Assembly (NCBI GenBank): GCA_011523655.1
Contig: WTGH01000023.1
Location: 20,172 to 81,623 of the forward strand
Direction of reading: 5' to 3'
DNA: 61,452 bases
DNA from: Rhodospirillaceae bacterium
Lineage (GTDB): Bacteria > Pseudomonadota > Alphaproteobacteria > Bin65
Under the pieces are notes generated by a model. That model worked only from the letters and a program-made list of their open reading frames with translations. It made no database searches and was not told the origin of the DNA. The first letter of the stretch is position 1. Every line of letters begins with the position of its first letter. Made by a program: the position numbers and the translations under genes. Positions 45,319-53,811 of the stretch are shown here, piece by piece.

Positions 45319-46568
45319 GCCAGACCTCCGAGATTGAACTCTGCGACCCGTCGAAGCGACTTCAAGTCAACTTTGGCGTAGACCGAGGTCGAAGACGGGT
45401 TACGGTGGCCGAGATAATCACCAATCGCCTTCATCGACATGCCCTGGTCAAGAAGGTGTTGAGCGGCTGCATGCCGAAGTGCGTGCGGACCTAGGCGCCT
45501 TCCGGCGATACCGATTTGGGCCAGCCGTCTTTTGCAGATTTTCCACAACGTGTCTCGATTAAGCGGCCGCATCGGTGCGAAGAGCGTGAGAAAGAGGGTG
45601 CGCTCAGGTCCCATCGGCCGTACGTCCCGAAGGTAGTGGAAAATGGTCAAGCCCACGCCTCGGGATAGCGGATAGAGATTGGTGCGGCCTGACTTTGAAC
45701 GCCGCACGCGAAGGGTCTCTTGCTCCCAGTCGATATCGTCCAGTTGCAAGCCGCGAAGTTCGCCGCTTCGCAGACCGTAGCCGACCAGCAGCATGAGGAT
45801 GGCGCGGTCGCGCTTGTCGGCCGGTTGGTCGCCCTCCGTGGTCGCCAGCAGGCGCAGCACGTCGTCCCGAGCCAACCCGGTCGGCATCGTCTCACCTCGA
45901 TAGAGACGCGGGGTGCCGATGGCGGCCGACATTCCCGGCATGCACCAGCCCCGGTCTTCGGCGAACTCAAAGAACGTGCGGAGACGTCGAGCGTGGGTCT
46001 CTATTGTTCTGCGACTCAGACCTCCCCGAGCGGCCTTCGCCGCGATCGCCCGGTCGACATCGCTGATTGTGAGGGAAGTTAGCGGAACACCAGGAGAGGC
46101 CAGCGAGCAAAAGAAGGTGTCGAGCATTTGACAGTAGGACTGAACCGTCTGTTCAGAGTATCCGCGCACCTCGCGCGCCCATTTTCCAAAGGCTGCAACC
46201 TCAGCAGTCTGAGGCTGGGGCGGTTCGACCTCGGGTTCGTCGAGCCAACCCAGAAAGCGCAGCCATTGCACGGAATTGACGACGAACCGTTCTATTGTCA
46301 CAGGTTGTGCGGGCGCGGCGCCTCCCGGCTTGCCTGGCCACGGCCACTCGTGGACCGCGGCCTCGATATGGGAGACGGTCACCAAGGTCCGTTGGGTCAA
46401 TCCAAGAACCTGAACAAGGTGAAGCTGATTGACGGCCACGTGCCTCAGCGTACTTCGTTTGGCCCCGAAATCGGCGAGATGCCGGAGATAGCAGGACCTC
46501 TGCACGGGCAACGCTGCGGCCCAGTACTTCTCGACTATGCAGGGGCGTTTGAAGAGCTCTTCGAACAC
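45315..46568 (-). CDS. RIT tyrosine recombinase, first gene
   Basis: 417 residues, longest of the trio. The N-terminal ~150 residues are specific to this subgroup. The core-binding domain begins near GYSEQTVQSYCQMLDTF, followed by a catalytic domain with Arg in GYGLRSGELRGL, SKSGRTNLYPL, PHALRHAAAQHL, YLGHRNPSSTSVYAKVD. It is transcribed first, from a promoter that should lie in the 46569-46714 stretch including the right repeat. Confidence 0.93.
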   Translation of the reverse strand: MFEELFKRPCIVEKYWAAALPVQRSCYLRHLADFGAKRSTLRHVAVNQLHLVQVLGLTQRTLVTVSHIEAAVHEWPWPGKPGGAAPAQPVTIERFVVNSVQWLRFLGWLDEPEVEPPQPQTAEVAAFGKWAREVRGYSEQTVQSYCQMLDTFFCSLASPGVPLTSLTISDVDRAIAAKAARGGLSRRTIETHARRLRTFFEFAEDRGWCMPGMSAAIGTPRLYRGETMPTGLARDDVLRLLATTEGDQPADKRDRAILMLLVGYGLRSGELRGLQLDDIDWEQETLRVRRSKSGRTNLYPLSRGVGLTIFHYLRDVRPMGPERTLFLTLFAPMRPLNRDTLWKICKRRLAQIGIAGRRLGPHALRHAAAQHLLDQGMSMKAIGDYLGHRNPSSTSVYAKVDLKSLRRVAEFNLGGLA

Positions 46569-46625
46569 TGTCGTGCCTCCGTGTTGGTGGAGGCGCGATG
46601 ATGCTTCCGAAGTCTCAAGTAGAAA

Positions 46626-46714
46626 ATTATGTTGCGGTGATTCTGGCTGGCTCGGCGGTGAGTGTGGCTCGCCGGAGTGGCCGCAACATATGAGCGAGCG
46701 TCACATTAGGCCCG
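46626..46714. repeat. right terminal inverted repeat of RIT element (89 bp)
   Basis: Reverse complement of the left repeat with four mismatches. Its outer end (CACATTAGGCCCG) abuts the alkB-like fragment directly, without the extra palindrome seen at the left. Confidence 0.92.
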
Positions 46715-46830
46715 AAATCCGAATGGTCGGCGTGCATGCCGATGCCCTGGCCGGGACGGTACTCGTTGACGATGCACCGCACCGGCAGGGCCCCGCCGAA
46801 GTGCGGCCGCAGCCGGTCCGCCCGGGGACG
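46710..46830 (-). pseudogene. AlkB-like dioxygenase, fragment with the HxD iron motif
   Basis: The minus-strand frame reads LRPHFGGALPVRCIVNEYRP, then GQGIGMHADHSDFGP, and runs into the RIT repeat. NEY.PGQGI..H.DH is the AlkB-family core with the first iron His and Asp. The frame stays open upstream to 47253, but that part is Arg/Pro/Ala-rich and shows none of the usual AlkB N-terminal motifs, so the gene may also be damaged at its start. Confidence 0.65.
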
Positions 46831-47352
46831 GGACCGGGCCCCTGCCTGCCGGCCGGCGATAAGCGCCGGCGGACCGGAGAGTGGCCGGGGGCGAGACGCG
46901 GCCCCAGGGGCGGTTGCGCGGTCTCCGGGCGCAGCGGGCGCGCGGGCAGGACGGCGCAGCGGCGGGTCCGGCGATGGGTCGCGAAGGCCAGGGCGCTTGC
47001 CGACGGCGGCTGGCGCGACCTCGTGCCCCGCCAGGTGCCGGAGCTGTGGCGGGACGCGTCGACCGCTGGGCCGGACGCCTGGCGGCCGTCTGCCCGGCCG
47101 CAGGCGGGGTATCGCATTGCGGCCTCTGCCGTCCGGCGCTACCGTCGCTGGCGCCGAATCGGAAACGTCGCCGCAATCCATGCGGATGCAGTGGACATGC
47201 AAGGTCGCGAGTTTGATTGAATCGGCTTGCGATTTGAAGACCGATAAGGGCAATTCTTATTCAAGCCATTGCAAATACAGCAAAAATAGCACCTACTGAC
47301 AGATTCAGACAAAACGGAATGCGGCGGCGCTTACTTCATGAAATATCCGGGC
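46831..47352. other. uncertain stretch upstream of alkB fragment and intergenic DNA
   Basis: About 46831-47120 is very GC-rich and open in several frames, none of them convincing. It should hold the 5' part of the alkB-like gene. 47215-47340 is AT-rich with no gene and may hold its promoter. Confidence 0.4.
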
Positions 47353-47967
47353 TTAGTCCCGTATGCCCCAGTCCGCAAGTACATCGCCTACCGTCACCAC
47401 ATGCGCAAACATGTACCCCATGGTGACGAGCGCCGCGTCGTGCCGTTCCTTGTCCAGCTCGCCGATCGCGTCTGCAACCACAAAGGTGCGATAGTCCCGC
47501 TGACCCGCGTCGCGGACCGTCGATTCGACGCACATGCTGCTGGTGACGCCGCAAACCACGAGCGTCCTGATGTTTTCATTGCGCAGCACCGTCTCTACGC
47601 CTGTGTTGTAGAAGGCGCTGGTACGGTTCTTGTCGAAGACGTAGTCGCGCTCCTCCGGAACCAGCTCGTCGACGAGTTCCGCGTCCCAGGTGCCGATGAC
47701 GCAGGCGCGGAGGTTCTTGAGTGCGGGCCGAATTTCATGAGGCATGATCCCCCGGTCGGAATAGTCCGGGCGGTAGACGTTGCGGGTGTAGATGACAGGC
47801 AGCTCCAACCTGTGGGCGGCATCGACCAGTTGACGGCAAGGCGTCACGGCCGCCTCGCACATGGCGGTGTCTTTGCCCATCTCGTTGAGCGAGCCTTGCG
47901 GATGGCAAAAGGCGTTCTGCATATCGACCACGAGGAGGGCGGTCCGCTCGGTCCCGATGGTTTGCAT
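47353..47967 (-). CDS. cysteine hydrolase, isochorismatase family
   Basis: 204 residues from the ATG at 47967 (GGGAG upstream; an ATG six bases earlier is possible). The triad is seen: Asp in LLVVDMQNAF, Lys in FDKNRTSAF and Cys in CGVTSSMCVESTVRDA, preceded by the cis-peptide V-T. Members cleave C-N bonds, such as N-carbamoyl compounds or ureidoacrylate (RutB). It is the last gene of a long minus-strand operon with a flavin reductase. Confidence 0.88.
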   Translation of the reverse strand: MQTIGTERTALLVVDMQNAFCHPQGSLNEMGKDTAMCEAAVTPCRQLVDAAHRLELPVIYTRNVYRPDYSDRGIMPHEIRPALKNLRACVIGTWDAELVDELVPEERDYVFDKNRTSAFYNTGVETVLRNENIRTLVVCGVTSSMCVESTVRDAGQRDYRTFVVADAIGELDKERHDAALVTMGYMFAHVVTVGDVLADWGIRD

Positions 47968-47984
47968 CTCCATCTCCCGTTCGC

Positions 47985-48650
47985 CTAGGTTCGCTTCATC
48001 AACTCCCGATTGAGGTGGTGGCCGGGGCTCTCGCCGACGGTCGGCCGCTCCATCGTGAACGTCTGCTCGATCGCCGCGTACTCCATGTAGCCGAGTCGGG
48101 AAATGGGCCGGATCTTCGTGACGTCGACCCGTCCCTCCGTCAGCACATCGTCGCGGATATGAACGCAGACGACCGCACCGAAGACGACGGTGGCGGCAGC
48201 CTCCGGGTCCGTCGCCGGCAGGCGCACGCTCATCGAATACCGGCATTCCAAATGGATGGGAGATCGCTTCACCCGGGGCGGTGCGACCAGCCGCGACGGG
48301 ACCATGTCGAGTCCGGCGAGCGCCGCCTCGTCGACGCCGCGGGCCATATAGGCCGACGTCAGGTTCATTTCCTCGCGAAGCGCCCAGGTTGCCATGTTTA
48401 TGACGAACTCGCCGGTCGTCTCCGCGTTGGCGCAGCTGTCTTTGAACCCGCCGTCCGCATGGGCGCCGACGGTGCTGAACATGACCTGCGGCGGGCGCGT
48501 GCCCACGCCATTGAAGAAGCTGAACGGTGCAAGGTTCGCCCGGCCCTCCCGGTCGCAGGTGGTCACCCATCCGATGGGCCGCGGGACGACACAGCTCAGG
48601 AACGGATCGTGCGGGAGGCCGTGATCATTGGCTGCGGTCTCGTAATACAC
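47985..48650 (-). CDS. flavin reductase-like FMN-binding split-barrel protein
   Basis: 221 residues. VVPRPIGWVTTCDREGRANL and LAPFSFFNGVGTRPPQVMFS form the typical FMN-binding strand pair, followed by TTGEFVINMATWAL. Such proteins reduce FMN for two-component monooxygenases. This is the only candidate in the window to feed the LLM monooxygenases at 27376 and 39655. It is 17 bp from the isochorismatase-type gene. Confidence 0.85.
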   Translation of the reverse strand: MYYETAANDHGLPHDPFLSCVVPRPIGWVTTCDREGRANLAPFSFFNGVGTRPPQVMFSTVGAHADGGFKDSCANAETTGEFVINMATWALREEMNLTSAYMARGVDEAALAGLDMVPSRLVAPPRVKRSPIHLECRYSMSVRLPATDPEAAATVVFGAVVCVHIRDDVLTEGRVDVTKIRPISRLGYMEYAAIEQTFTMERPTVGESPGHHLNRELMKRT

Positions 48651-48698
48651 TGGTCAACGTCCTTTCTCGTTCGATAGTAACACCGGAGGGAGGCCGGA

Positions 48699-49769
48699 TC
48701 ACGGAACCGGGTCCGGTCCGACACGCACCAGCGCCTTGCCGATATTCCCGCCGCTGAGCATGTCAATGAAGGCCCGGGGCGCGTTTTCCAGCCCCTTTGT
48801 GACATGCTCCCGGTATCGCAGGCGGCCCTCCGACATCCAGGCGCTCATTCGGGAAACCGCTTCCGGAAACCGGGCCGCGTAGTCGTGAACGACGAACCCC
48901 TCCATGCGCAACCGCCGCCCGAGGATATAGCCTTGCGGTCGCAGTCCGACATGGGCGTCGATGGGCTTGTCGTAGTCGGCGATGTGGCCGATCACCACCC
49001 AACGGCCCCGATCGTTCATGTGCCGCAGAATGCGATCGGCGAGGTCGCCGCCGACCAGATCGAGATAGACGTCAACGCCTTGGGGACAGGCCTCGGACAA
49101 TGCGCGGTCGAGACCGTCCTCATCCCGGTAGTCGACCGCAGCATCGAAACCCAATTCGTCGACGACGAAGCGCATCTTTTCCGCGGTGCCGACCAGGCCG
49201 ACGGCCCGACAGCCCTCGATCCGGGCGATCTGACCGGCAACGCTCCCGGTCGCGCCGGCCGCCGTCGAGACCAGGACCGTTTCGCCTTGACGGATCCGGC
49301 CGACGTCCAGGAGCGAGAAGTAGGCCGTCATGCCGGTGCGCCCGAGGACGCCCAAGGCGGTCGAGAGGGAGCCGCGGCTCGGGTCGACTTTGACGATGCC
49401 TGCGGCATCGTCTTTCCGGTCGCCGGCGCCGTCGGTCACTGCGTAGCATTGCCAACCCAGTTTCGCCTCGACGATCTCCCCCACCCGAAACGCCGGATTG
49501 CGGGTCTCGACGACTTCACCCACGACGGCGCCCGGAACGACCGAGTTCAGAAGCACCGGCGTACCGTACTGGCCACGGAACGCTGCCGGATCGCGCATGC
49601 GCAGGCGCTGCCACGGATCGAGCGACAGGAAGATTCCGCGGACAAGGAACTCGCCGTCCCGGGGCCTCTGGACAGGCGCCCGAACGATGCGGAAATCGCT
49701 CTCCTGCGGCAGCCCGCGCGGGTAGGAAACGAGCTGCACCTGCTTGTTCTGCGCCGAGTTGTCGGACAT
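48699..49769 (-). CDS. MDR-family NADP-dependent oxidoreductase (CurA/leukotriene reductase type)
   Basis: 356 residues from the ATG at 49769. Zn-independent medium-chain reductase: FLSLDPWQRLRMRD near residue 50, the nucleotide site VSTAAGATGSVAGQIARIEG, DVYLDLVGGDLADRIL and the C-terminal HVTKGLENAPRAFIDMLSGGNIGKALVRV. The family reduces the C=C bond of alpha,beta-unsaturated ketones or acids with NADPH. Confidence 0.9.
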   Translation of the reverse strand: MSDNSAQNKQVQLVSYPRGLPQESDFRIVRAPVQRPRDGEFLVRGIFLSLDPWQRLRMRDPAAFRGQYGTPVLLNSVVPGAVVGEVVETRNPAFRVGEIVEAKLGWQCYAVTDGAGDRKDDAAGIVKVDPSRGSLSTALGVLGRTGMTAYFSLLDVGRIRQGETVLVSTAAGATGSVAGQIARIEGCRAVGLVGTAEKMRFVVDELGFDAAVDYRDEDGLDRALSEACPQGVDVYLDLVGGDLADRILRHMNDRGRWVVIGHIADYDKPIDAHVGLRPQGYILGRRLRMEGFVVHDYAARFPEAVSRMSAWMSEGRLRYREHVTKGLENAPRAFIDMLSGGNIGKALVRVGPDPVP

Positions 49770-49796
49770 GGGCAAAGCGGTCCGCCTTCGAGGCCC

Positions 49797-51161
49797 TCAA
49801 TATCGGGCCGTGATCTCCCGAACGTCATCGACCACGCTGATCTCCTTCGAAGCATCAAGGAGCGCGTGCGCCGCTTCGCTGCCGCGGACCCGGCCCGCGA
49901 GCCTGAGGAACTTTGCGGCGAGCTCCCCTTCGGACATGGGGTTCTCCGGACTTCCGCGGATCTGCCGGTAGAGCATCGACTTCCGGTATTCTCCGTCGCC
50001 GGACCTGATCACGACCTCGATCGGGACGTCCGGGTTGCCGAGCGCCCGGCCTGTGGCCCACATGGCCACCGCCTCCGGATGTTCGCCGACGACGACCTTT
50101 CTGGCGAGGGCATGCCGCTTTTCGTCATTCAGGGCCTCCGGCACAACCCACGCCGGCCCCGACTCGTGGCCCAGCAAAGCGTTGGCAATGATCCACGGAA
50201 CGCTGAACAGGCCCTCGAAGTAGGAACGGGGTTCAAGGCATCCGAACGGGTAGTTCTGATAGAAGCGGTGCGCGTTGACGATCACCTGGTCGATGGTGTC
50301 GACCGGAATCCGGTTCTCTTCGACGATCTCCAGCGCGAGCTGGATCGCGCCGGTGCTGGTGCGCGATCCGAGCCACGGCTTCAAGTGAAGTTCGTTCGCT
50401 ACGTGATAGCATTCGGCCGGGGCATAGCCCGCCAGGCTCTCGCGGTCGTATAGCCCGTCTTTTTCCATGGTGTCCCGCGGGCCTTCCACGCCGCTTCGGG
50501 TCAGCAGGGCCGCCTGGGTGCCGAGCTGGCAGATCGTCAGGTTGTACATGGACCCCAGGCCCGTGAAGACATTGAACTTGAGCGACAGGTCCATGGCGGG
50601 CGGCTCGATCATCCAGGCGATGCCGATAGCGTTGTTGAGCTGATCGGCGTCGAAGCCGAGCAGTTTTCCGGCACAGACCGCGACGCACACAGGGGTGTGC
50701 TTCTTGGTGTTGACATATCCATGCCGGTCCTTCGCCCGCGCCGACTTGTAGAAAACCGCGTTGAGTTCGTAGGCCATGGCAACGGCCGTGACGACGTCGC
50801 GGCCGCTGGAGCCGAGTCGTTCGCCCATCGCCATGCCGGTATGGGCCAGAGCGTCGAAGAGATGGTCGCCAGGCCCGCTTTCCATCATGTTCGAGTTGTA
50901 GGCCATGGTGGAGTTGAACCCCGCCGCGAGCCCGGCCGACACGCGACCGCGATCGCCGAGAAGGGTCGCTTCGGGAACGCCCCCAACCTGCGTGGCGAAA
51001 CGCAGAAAAGGCTCTTTCACGAATTCGTAGCCCATGTGGGCGATGCCGATTGAATCCATTATCGCGCGATCAGTCGCCGTGACGACGTACGATTCCAGAT
51101 CCGAGAAGCGGACGTCCGCGATCGCTCGACTGATCGTACTGGTCAGACCGTCGTTGCCCAT
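49797..51161 (-). CDS. MmgE/PrpD family protein 1
   Basis: 454 residues from the ATG at 51161 (GGGGAGGATG upstream). Fold landmarks: DRAIMDSIGIAHMGYEF near the start, LGDRGRVSAGLAAGFNSTMAYN and KKHTPVCVAVCAGKLLGFD. The superfamily includes 2-methylcitrate dehydratase and cis-aconitate decarboxylase, and catalyses dehydration, isomerisation or decarboxylation of di/tricarboxylic acids. It lies between the importer ATPase genes and the MDR reductase in one operon. A second member is at 56299. Confidence 0.88.
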   Translation of the reverse strand: MGNDGLTSTISRAIADVRFSDLESYVVTATDRAIMDSIGIAHMGYEFVKEPFLRFATQVGGVPEATLLGDRGRVSAGLAAGFNSTMAYNSNMMESGPGDHLFDALAHTGMAMGERLGSSGRDVVTAVAMAYELNAVFYKSARAKDRHGYVNTKKHTPVCVAVCAGKLLGFDADQLNNAIGIAWMIEPPAMDLSLKFNVFTGLGSMYNLTICQLGTQAALLTRSGVEGPRDTMEKDGLYDRESLAGYAPAECYHVANELHLKPWLGSRTSTGAIQLALEIVEENRIPVDTIDQVIVNAHRFYQNYPFGCLEPRSYFEGLFSVPWIIANALLGHESGPAWVVPEALNDEKRHALARKVVVGEHPEAVAMWATGRALGNPDVPIEVVIRSGDGEYRKSMLYRQIRGSPENPMSEGELAAKFLRLAGRVRGSEAAHALLDASKEISVVDDVREITARY

Positions 51162-51246
51162 CGGGTCATCCTCCCCGCCGGGTGCCCACCGGGTCGGGCA
51201 CCGGGAATTCGTGCTGTAAACCAACCGATCGCGCTGGCGGGCCTGC

Positions 51247-51996
51247 TCATCTGTGAGACCGGTGCGCGTGCTGGGATATGAGCGCATCCTTGCCCTGACC
51301 CATATATTCGAGGAAGAGTTGGTGGTCGTCCCGAAACTCGTCGACGGCGCCCTGCATCACCACCCGCCCCTGTCGCGCCACGTAGACGTAGTCGGCAACC
51401 CGCAGCGCGACCCGGACGTTCTGCTCGACGATGAAGATGGTCTCGCCGCGGGCCTTGAGTTCCGCGACGATCTGGGCGATCTCGTCGATGACGACCGGCG
51501 CCAGGCCGGCCGTGGGCTCGTCCATCAGCAGCAGTTTCGGTTCCGACATGAGCGCGCGTGCGGTGGCGAGCATCTGCTGCTCGCCGCCGGACAGATTCCC
51601 GGCCCTGCTCTTCACACGATCCTGCAACCTCGGGAAATGCTCCAGTATTCCCGCGAGCCGACCCTTGCGCTCCCGCTTCGGGCAGCGGGTCATGCCGCCG
51701 ATGAGGATGTTCTCCGCCGTCGTCATGCCGGCAAACAGCTCGCGATGCTGGGGAACCATCGCAATCCCGCGGGCGAAGATCTGGTGCGGTTTCAGGTTTT
51801 CAATGGTCTCATCCTCGAAGCGGATCGATCCGCCGGTGACCCCGAGCATGCCCACCACGCATTTCAGGGTGCTCGACTTGCCGCAACCGTTTCCGCCGAG
51901 AAGCGCGGTGACGCGCCCCTTCTCGACACCCAGGCGCATCCCGTTGAGCACCTGCAGGCTGCCGTAGCCCGCGGTGATGTCGATGATGTCAAGCAG
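51247..51996 (-). CDS. Liv-type ABC ATPase, LivF-like (system 2), likely CTG start
   Basis: 249 residues if started at CTG 51996. Homology to LivF (LLDIIDITAGYGSLQVLNGM) extends upstream of the first conventional start (GTG at 51951), and GGAGGAGG lies 6 bases before the CTG. Walker A is GGNGCGKSS, the signature NLSGGEQQMLATARAL and Walker B LLLMDEPTAGLAP. It overlaps the LivG-like stop by 8 bp, so it is translationally coupled. Confidence 0.85.
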   Translation of the reverse strand: MLDIIDITAGYGSLQVLNGMRLGVEKGRVTALLGGNGCGKSSTLKCVVGMLGVTGGSIRFEDETIENLKPHQIFARGIAMVPQHRELFAGMTTAENILIGGMTRCPKRERKGRLAGILEHFPRLQDRVKSRAGNLSGGEQQMLATARALMSEPKLLLMDEPTAGLAPVVIDEIAQIVAELKARGETIFIVEQNVRVALRVADYVYVARQGRVVMQGAVDEFRDDHQLFLEYMGQGKDALISQHAHRSHR

Positions 51997-52765
51997 CGTC
52001 CACCTCCTCCGTCCCCAGGTAAGCCTGCTTTACCGCTGGATTGCTCATCACCTCGTCGCCCGCTCCCTCGGCGATGACCCGGCCTTTGTCGAGCACCGTG
52101 ATACTGTCCGAAACGTCGATAACGAGGGAAACAACATGCTCGACGAGCAGAATCGTCAACTTCCACTCCTCCTTCAGCCGGAGGAGGATTTCGTCGAGCG
52201 TCTGCACGGCAGGCACGCTCAAGCCGGCGCAGGGTTCGTCCAGCATCAGCAGCTTAGGCCCCGGCGCCAGCGCTCTTGCCAGCTCGAGCAGCCGTTGCTG
52301 CGCGATCGTCAGCGTGCCGGTTTCGCGCAGGATCAGACCGTCGATTCCGAGAAAACTCATCACCTCCCGGGCGCGGTCCCGGGCGGCCCGGTCGGGCGAG
52401 ACACCTCCGCCGAGATTGAGGACCGACTTCAGCGGATTCGCCGGAATCTCGAGATGCATTCCGACGAGAACGTTTTCGAGCGCCGTGCGGTTCTGCATCA
52501 GCCGCACGTGCTGGAACGTCCGCCGCAGGCCCAGCCCCGCGCGCCGGTGAACGGGGACGTCCGCGATGTCCCTGCCGTCGAAATTGATGCGGCCTTCCGC
52601 CTTTACCACGCCGGAAAGGGCATTGAAGAGGGTCGATTTGCCGGCGCCGTTCGGTCCTATGATTCCTCGTATTTCGCCCGGCGGTACGGTCAGGGAAACG
52701 TCCTCGACCGCGACGACACCGCCAAAGCGCACCGTCAGGTCCTGGGTCTCGAGAAGCGGTTCCAC
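51989..52765 (-). CDS. Liv-type ABC ATPase, LivG-like (system 2)
   Basis: 258 residues. Walker A is GPNGAGKST, then GLRRTFQHVRLMQNRTALEN (LivG type), signature LTIAQQRLLELARAL (Ala where Gly is usual) and Walker B LLMLDEPCAGLS. The terminal EEVDAA codons overlap the ribosome site and start of the LivF-like gene. Confidence 0.92.
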   Translation of the reverse strand: MEPLLETQDLTVRFGGVVAVEDVSLTVPPGEIRGIIGPNGAGKSTLFNALSGVVKAEGRINFDGRDIADVPVHRRAGLGLRRTFQHVRLMQNRTALENVLVGMHLEIPANPLKSVLNLGGGVSPDRAARDRAREVMSFLGIDGLILRETGTLTIAQQRLLELARALAPGPKLLMLDEPCAGLSVPAVQTLDEILLRLKEEWKLTILLVEHVVSLVIDVSDSITVLDKGRVIAEGAGDEVMSNPAVKQAYLGTEEVDAA

Positions 52766-52780
52766 CCACCTTCCCTTTCG

Positions 52781-53806
52781 CTATTCGGCCGTTGACGGTT
52801 TGGCGTCCGCCTGGGGAATTCCGTCCCTTTCGCGCACCTCTTCGCGCCAGCCGTGGACGAGAACCTCGGGCGGCAGGATCCGCCGCTCGATCAGGTAGCC
52901 GGCAACGCCCTTGGGCATGAACACGATGACCCCGACCAGCAGGACGCCGTACATCATCTCCTGGGCGGCCTGGGTGCCACGCAGCACCTCCGGAAGCATC
53001 GTCAGAAAAAGGGCACCCAGTAGCGCACCAGAGAGCGTTCCTACCCCCCCGACCATCACGATGGCAAAATGCAGCACGACCTGTAGCAGATTGAAGGTAT
53101 CGGGCGCGACGAACCGCACGGCCAGCGCAAACAGTCCGCCGCCGATACCGGCGTAGAAACCGCTCAAGGTGAAGGCCAGGGTCTTGTACAGAGGCACATT
53201 GATGCCGTTGCATCGGGCTACGAGTTCGTTTTCGCGGATCGCGATGAAAGCCCGTCCGTAACGGGACGCGAGTATGGCCTTGGCAAGCAGGACCATGGCG
53301 AAAGTGGCGATCACGATCACGAAGAACGCTGCGTCGTCGGTGTCGAGCCGGATACCGAAGAATGTCGGCGCCTCGACCTTGACCCCGTCGGTCCCCAGGG
53401 TGAGGTCCCGCCAATGGAGGAACAACCAGTAGCAGAGTTCCGCAAACCCCATGGTCATCAACCCGAGATAGACCCGGCGCAGCCGCAACGCCGGCAGGCC
53501 GACGATACAGCCGACGATGGCGCACAACACGCCCGCGGCCGGGAGCGACACCCAGTAAGAGATGCCGAAATGACTCCCCAGCAGGGCGACGGTGTAAGCG
53601 CCGATGCCCATGAACGCCGCGTTGGCAAATGCGAACTGTCCGGCGAAGCCGAGGATGATCATCTGGCCAACGGCGACGACCACATAGACCAGGATCAGGT
53701 TCAGGAGGTACTGGAGGTAGGGATTGGTGGCCGTACTGACCAGACACAGCGCCACGAACAAAGCCGGCGTGAACAACCGGTTCGTAAAGAGGCGATGAAT
53801 TTCCAT
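52781..53806 (-). CDS. Liv-type ABC permease, LivM-like (system 2)
   Basis: 341 residues with about ten hydrophobic segments. ILGFAGQFAFANAAFMGIGAY and YGRAFIAIRENELVARCNGINVPLYKTLAFTLS match the LivM core. The C-terminal FMPKGVAGYLIERRILPPEV tail is longer than usual and polar. It starts 5 bp after the LivH-like stop. Confidence 0.92.
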   Translation of the reverse strand: MEIHRLFTNRLFTPALFVALCLVSTATNPYLQYLLNLILVYVVVAVGQMIILGFAGQFAFANAAFMGIGAYTVALLGSHFGISYWVSLPAAGVLCAIVGCIVGLPALRLRRVYLGLMTMGFAELCYWLFLHWRDLTLGTDGVKVEAPTFFGIRLDTDDAAFFVIVIATFAMVLLAKAILASRYGRAFIAIRENELVARCNGINVPLYKTLAFTLSGFYAGIGGGLFALAVRFVAPDTFNLLQVVLHFAIVMVGGVGTLSGALLGALFLTMLPEVLRGTQAAQEMMYGVLLVGVIVFMPKGVAGYLIERRILPPEVLVHGWREEVRERDGIPQADAKPSTAE

Positions 53807-53811
53807 CAGTG

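Larger units (their letters stand above)
43267..46708 (-). mobile_element. RIT element (recombinase-in-trio) inserted in alkB-like gene
   Basis: A unit of about 3.4 kb contains only three overlapping tyrosine recombinase genes on one strand, flanked by 89-bp inverted repeats. This is the defining structure of RIT elements. GGCCC flanks it on both sides (43262-43266 and 46709-46713) as a 5-bp target duplication. Deleting the element with one GGCCC gives, on the minus strand, GAT TTC GGG CCG GTC GTG, joining HSDFG to PVVASLSL in one AlkB reading frame. All three recombinases are intact, so the element may still be active. Confidence 0.9.

Noticed and set aside
46736..47299. Plus-strand frame containing WRDLVPRQVPELWRD as a possible new gene
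   Set aside because: It lacks a start with a ribosome site and overlaps the AlkB-like core on the other strand; not supported, though this GC-rich stretch remains unclear.
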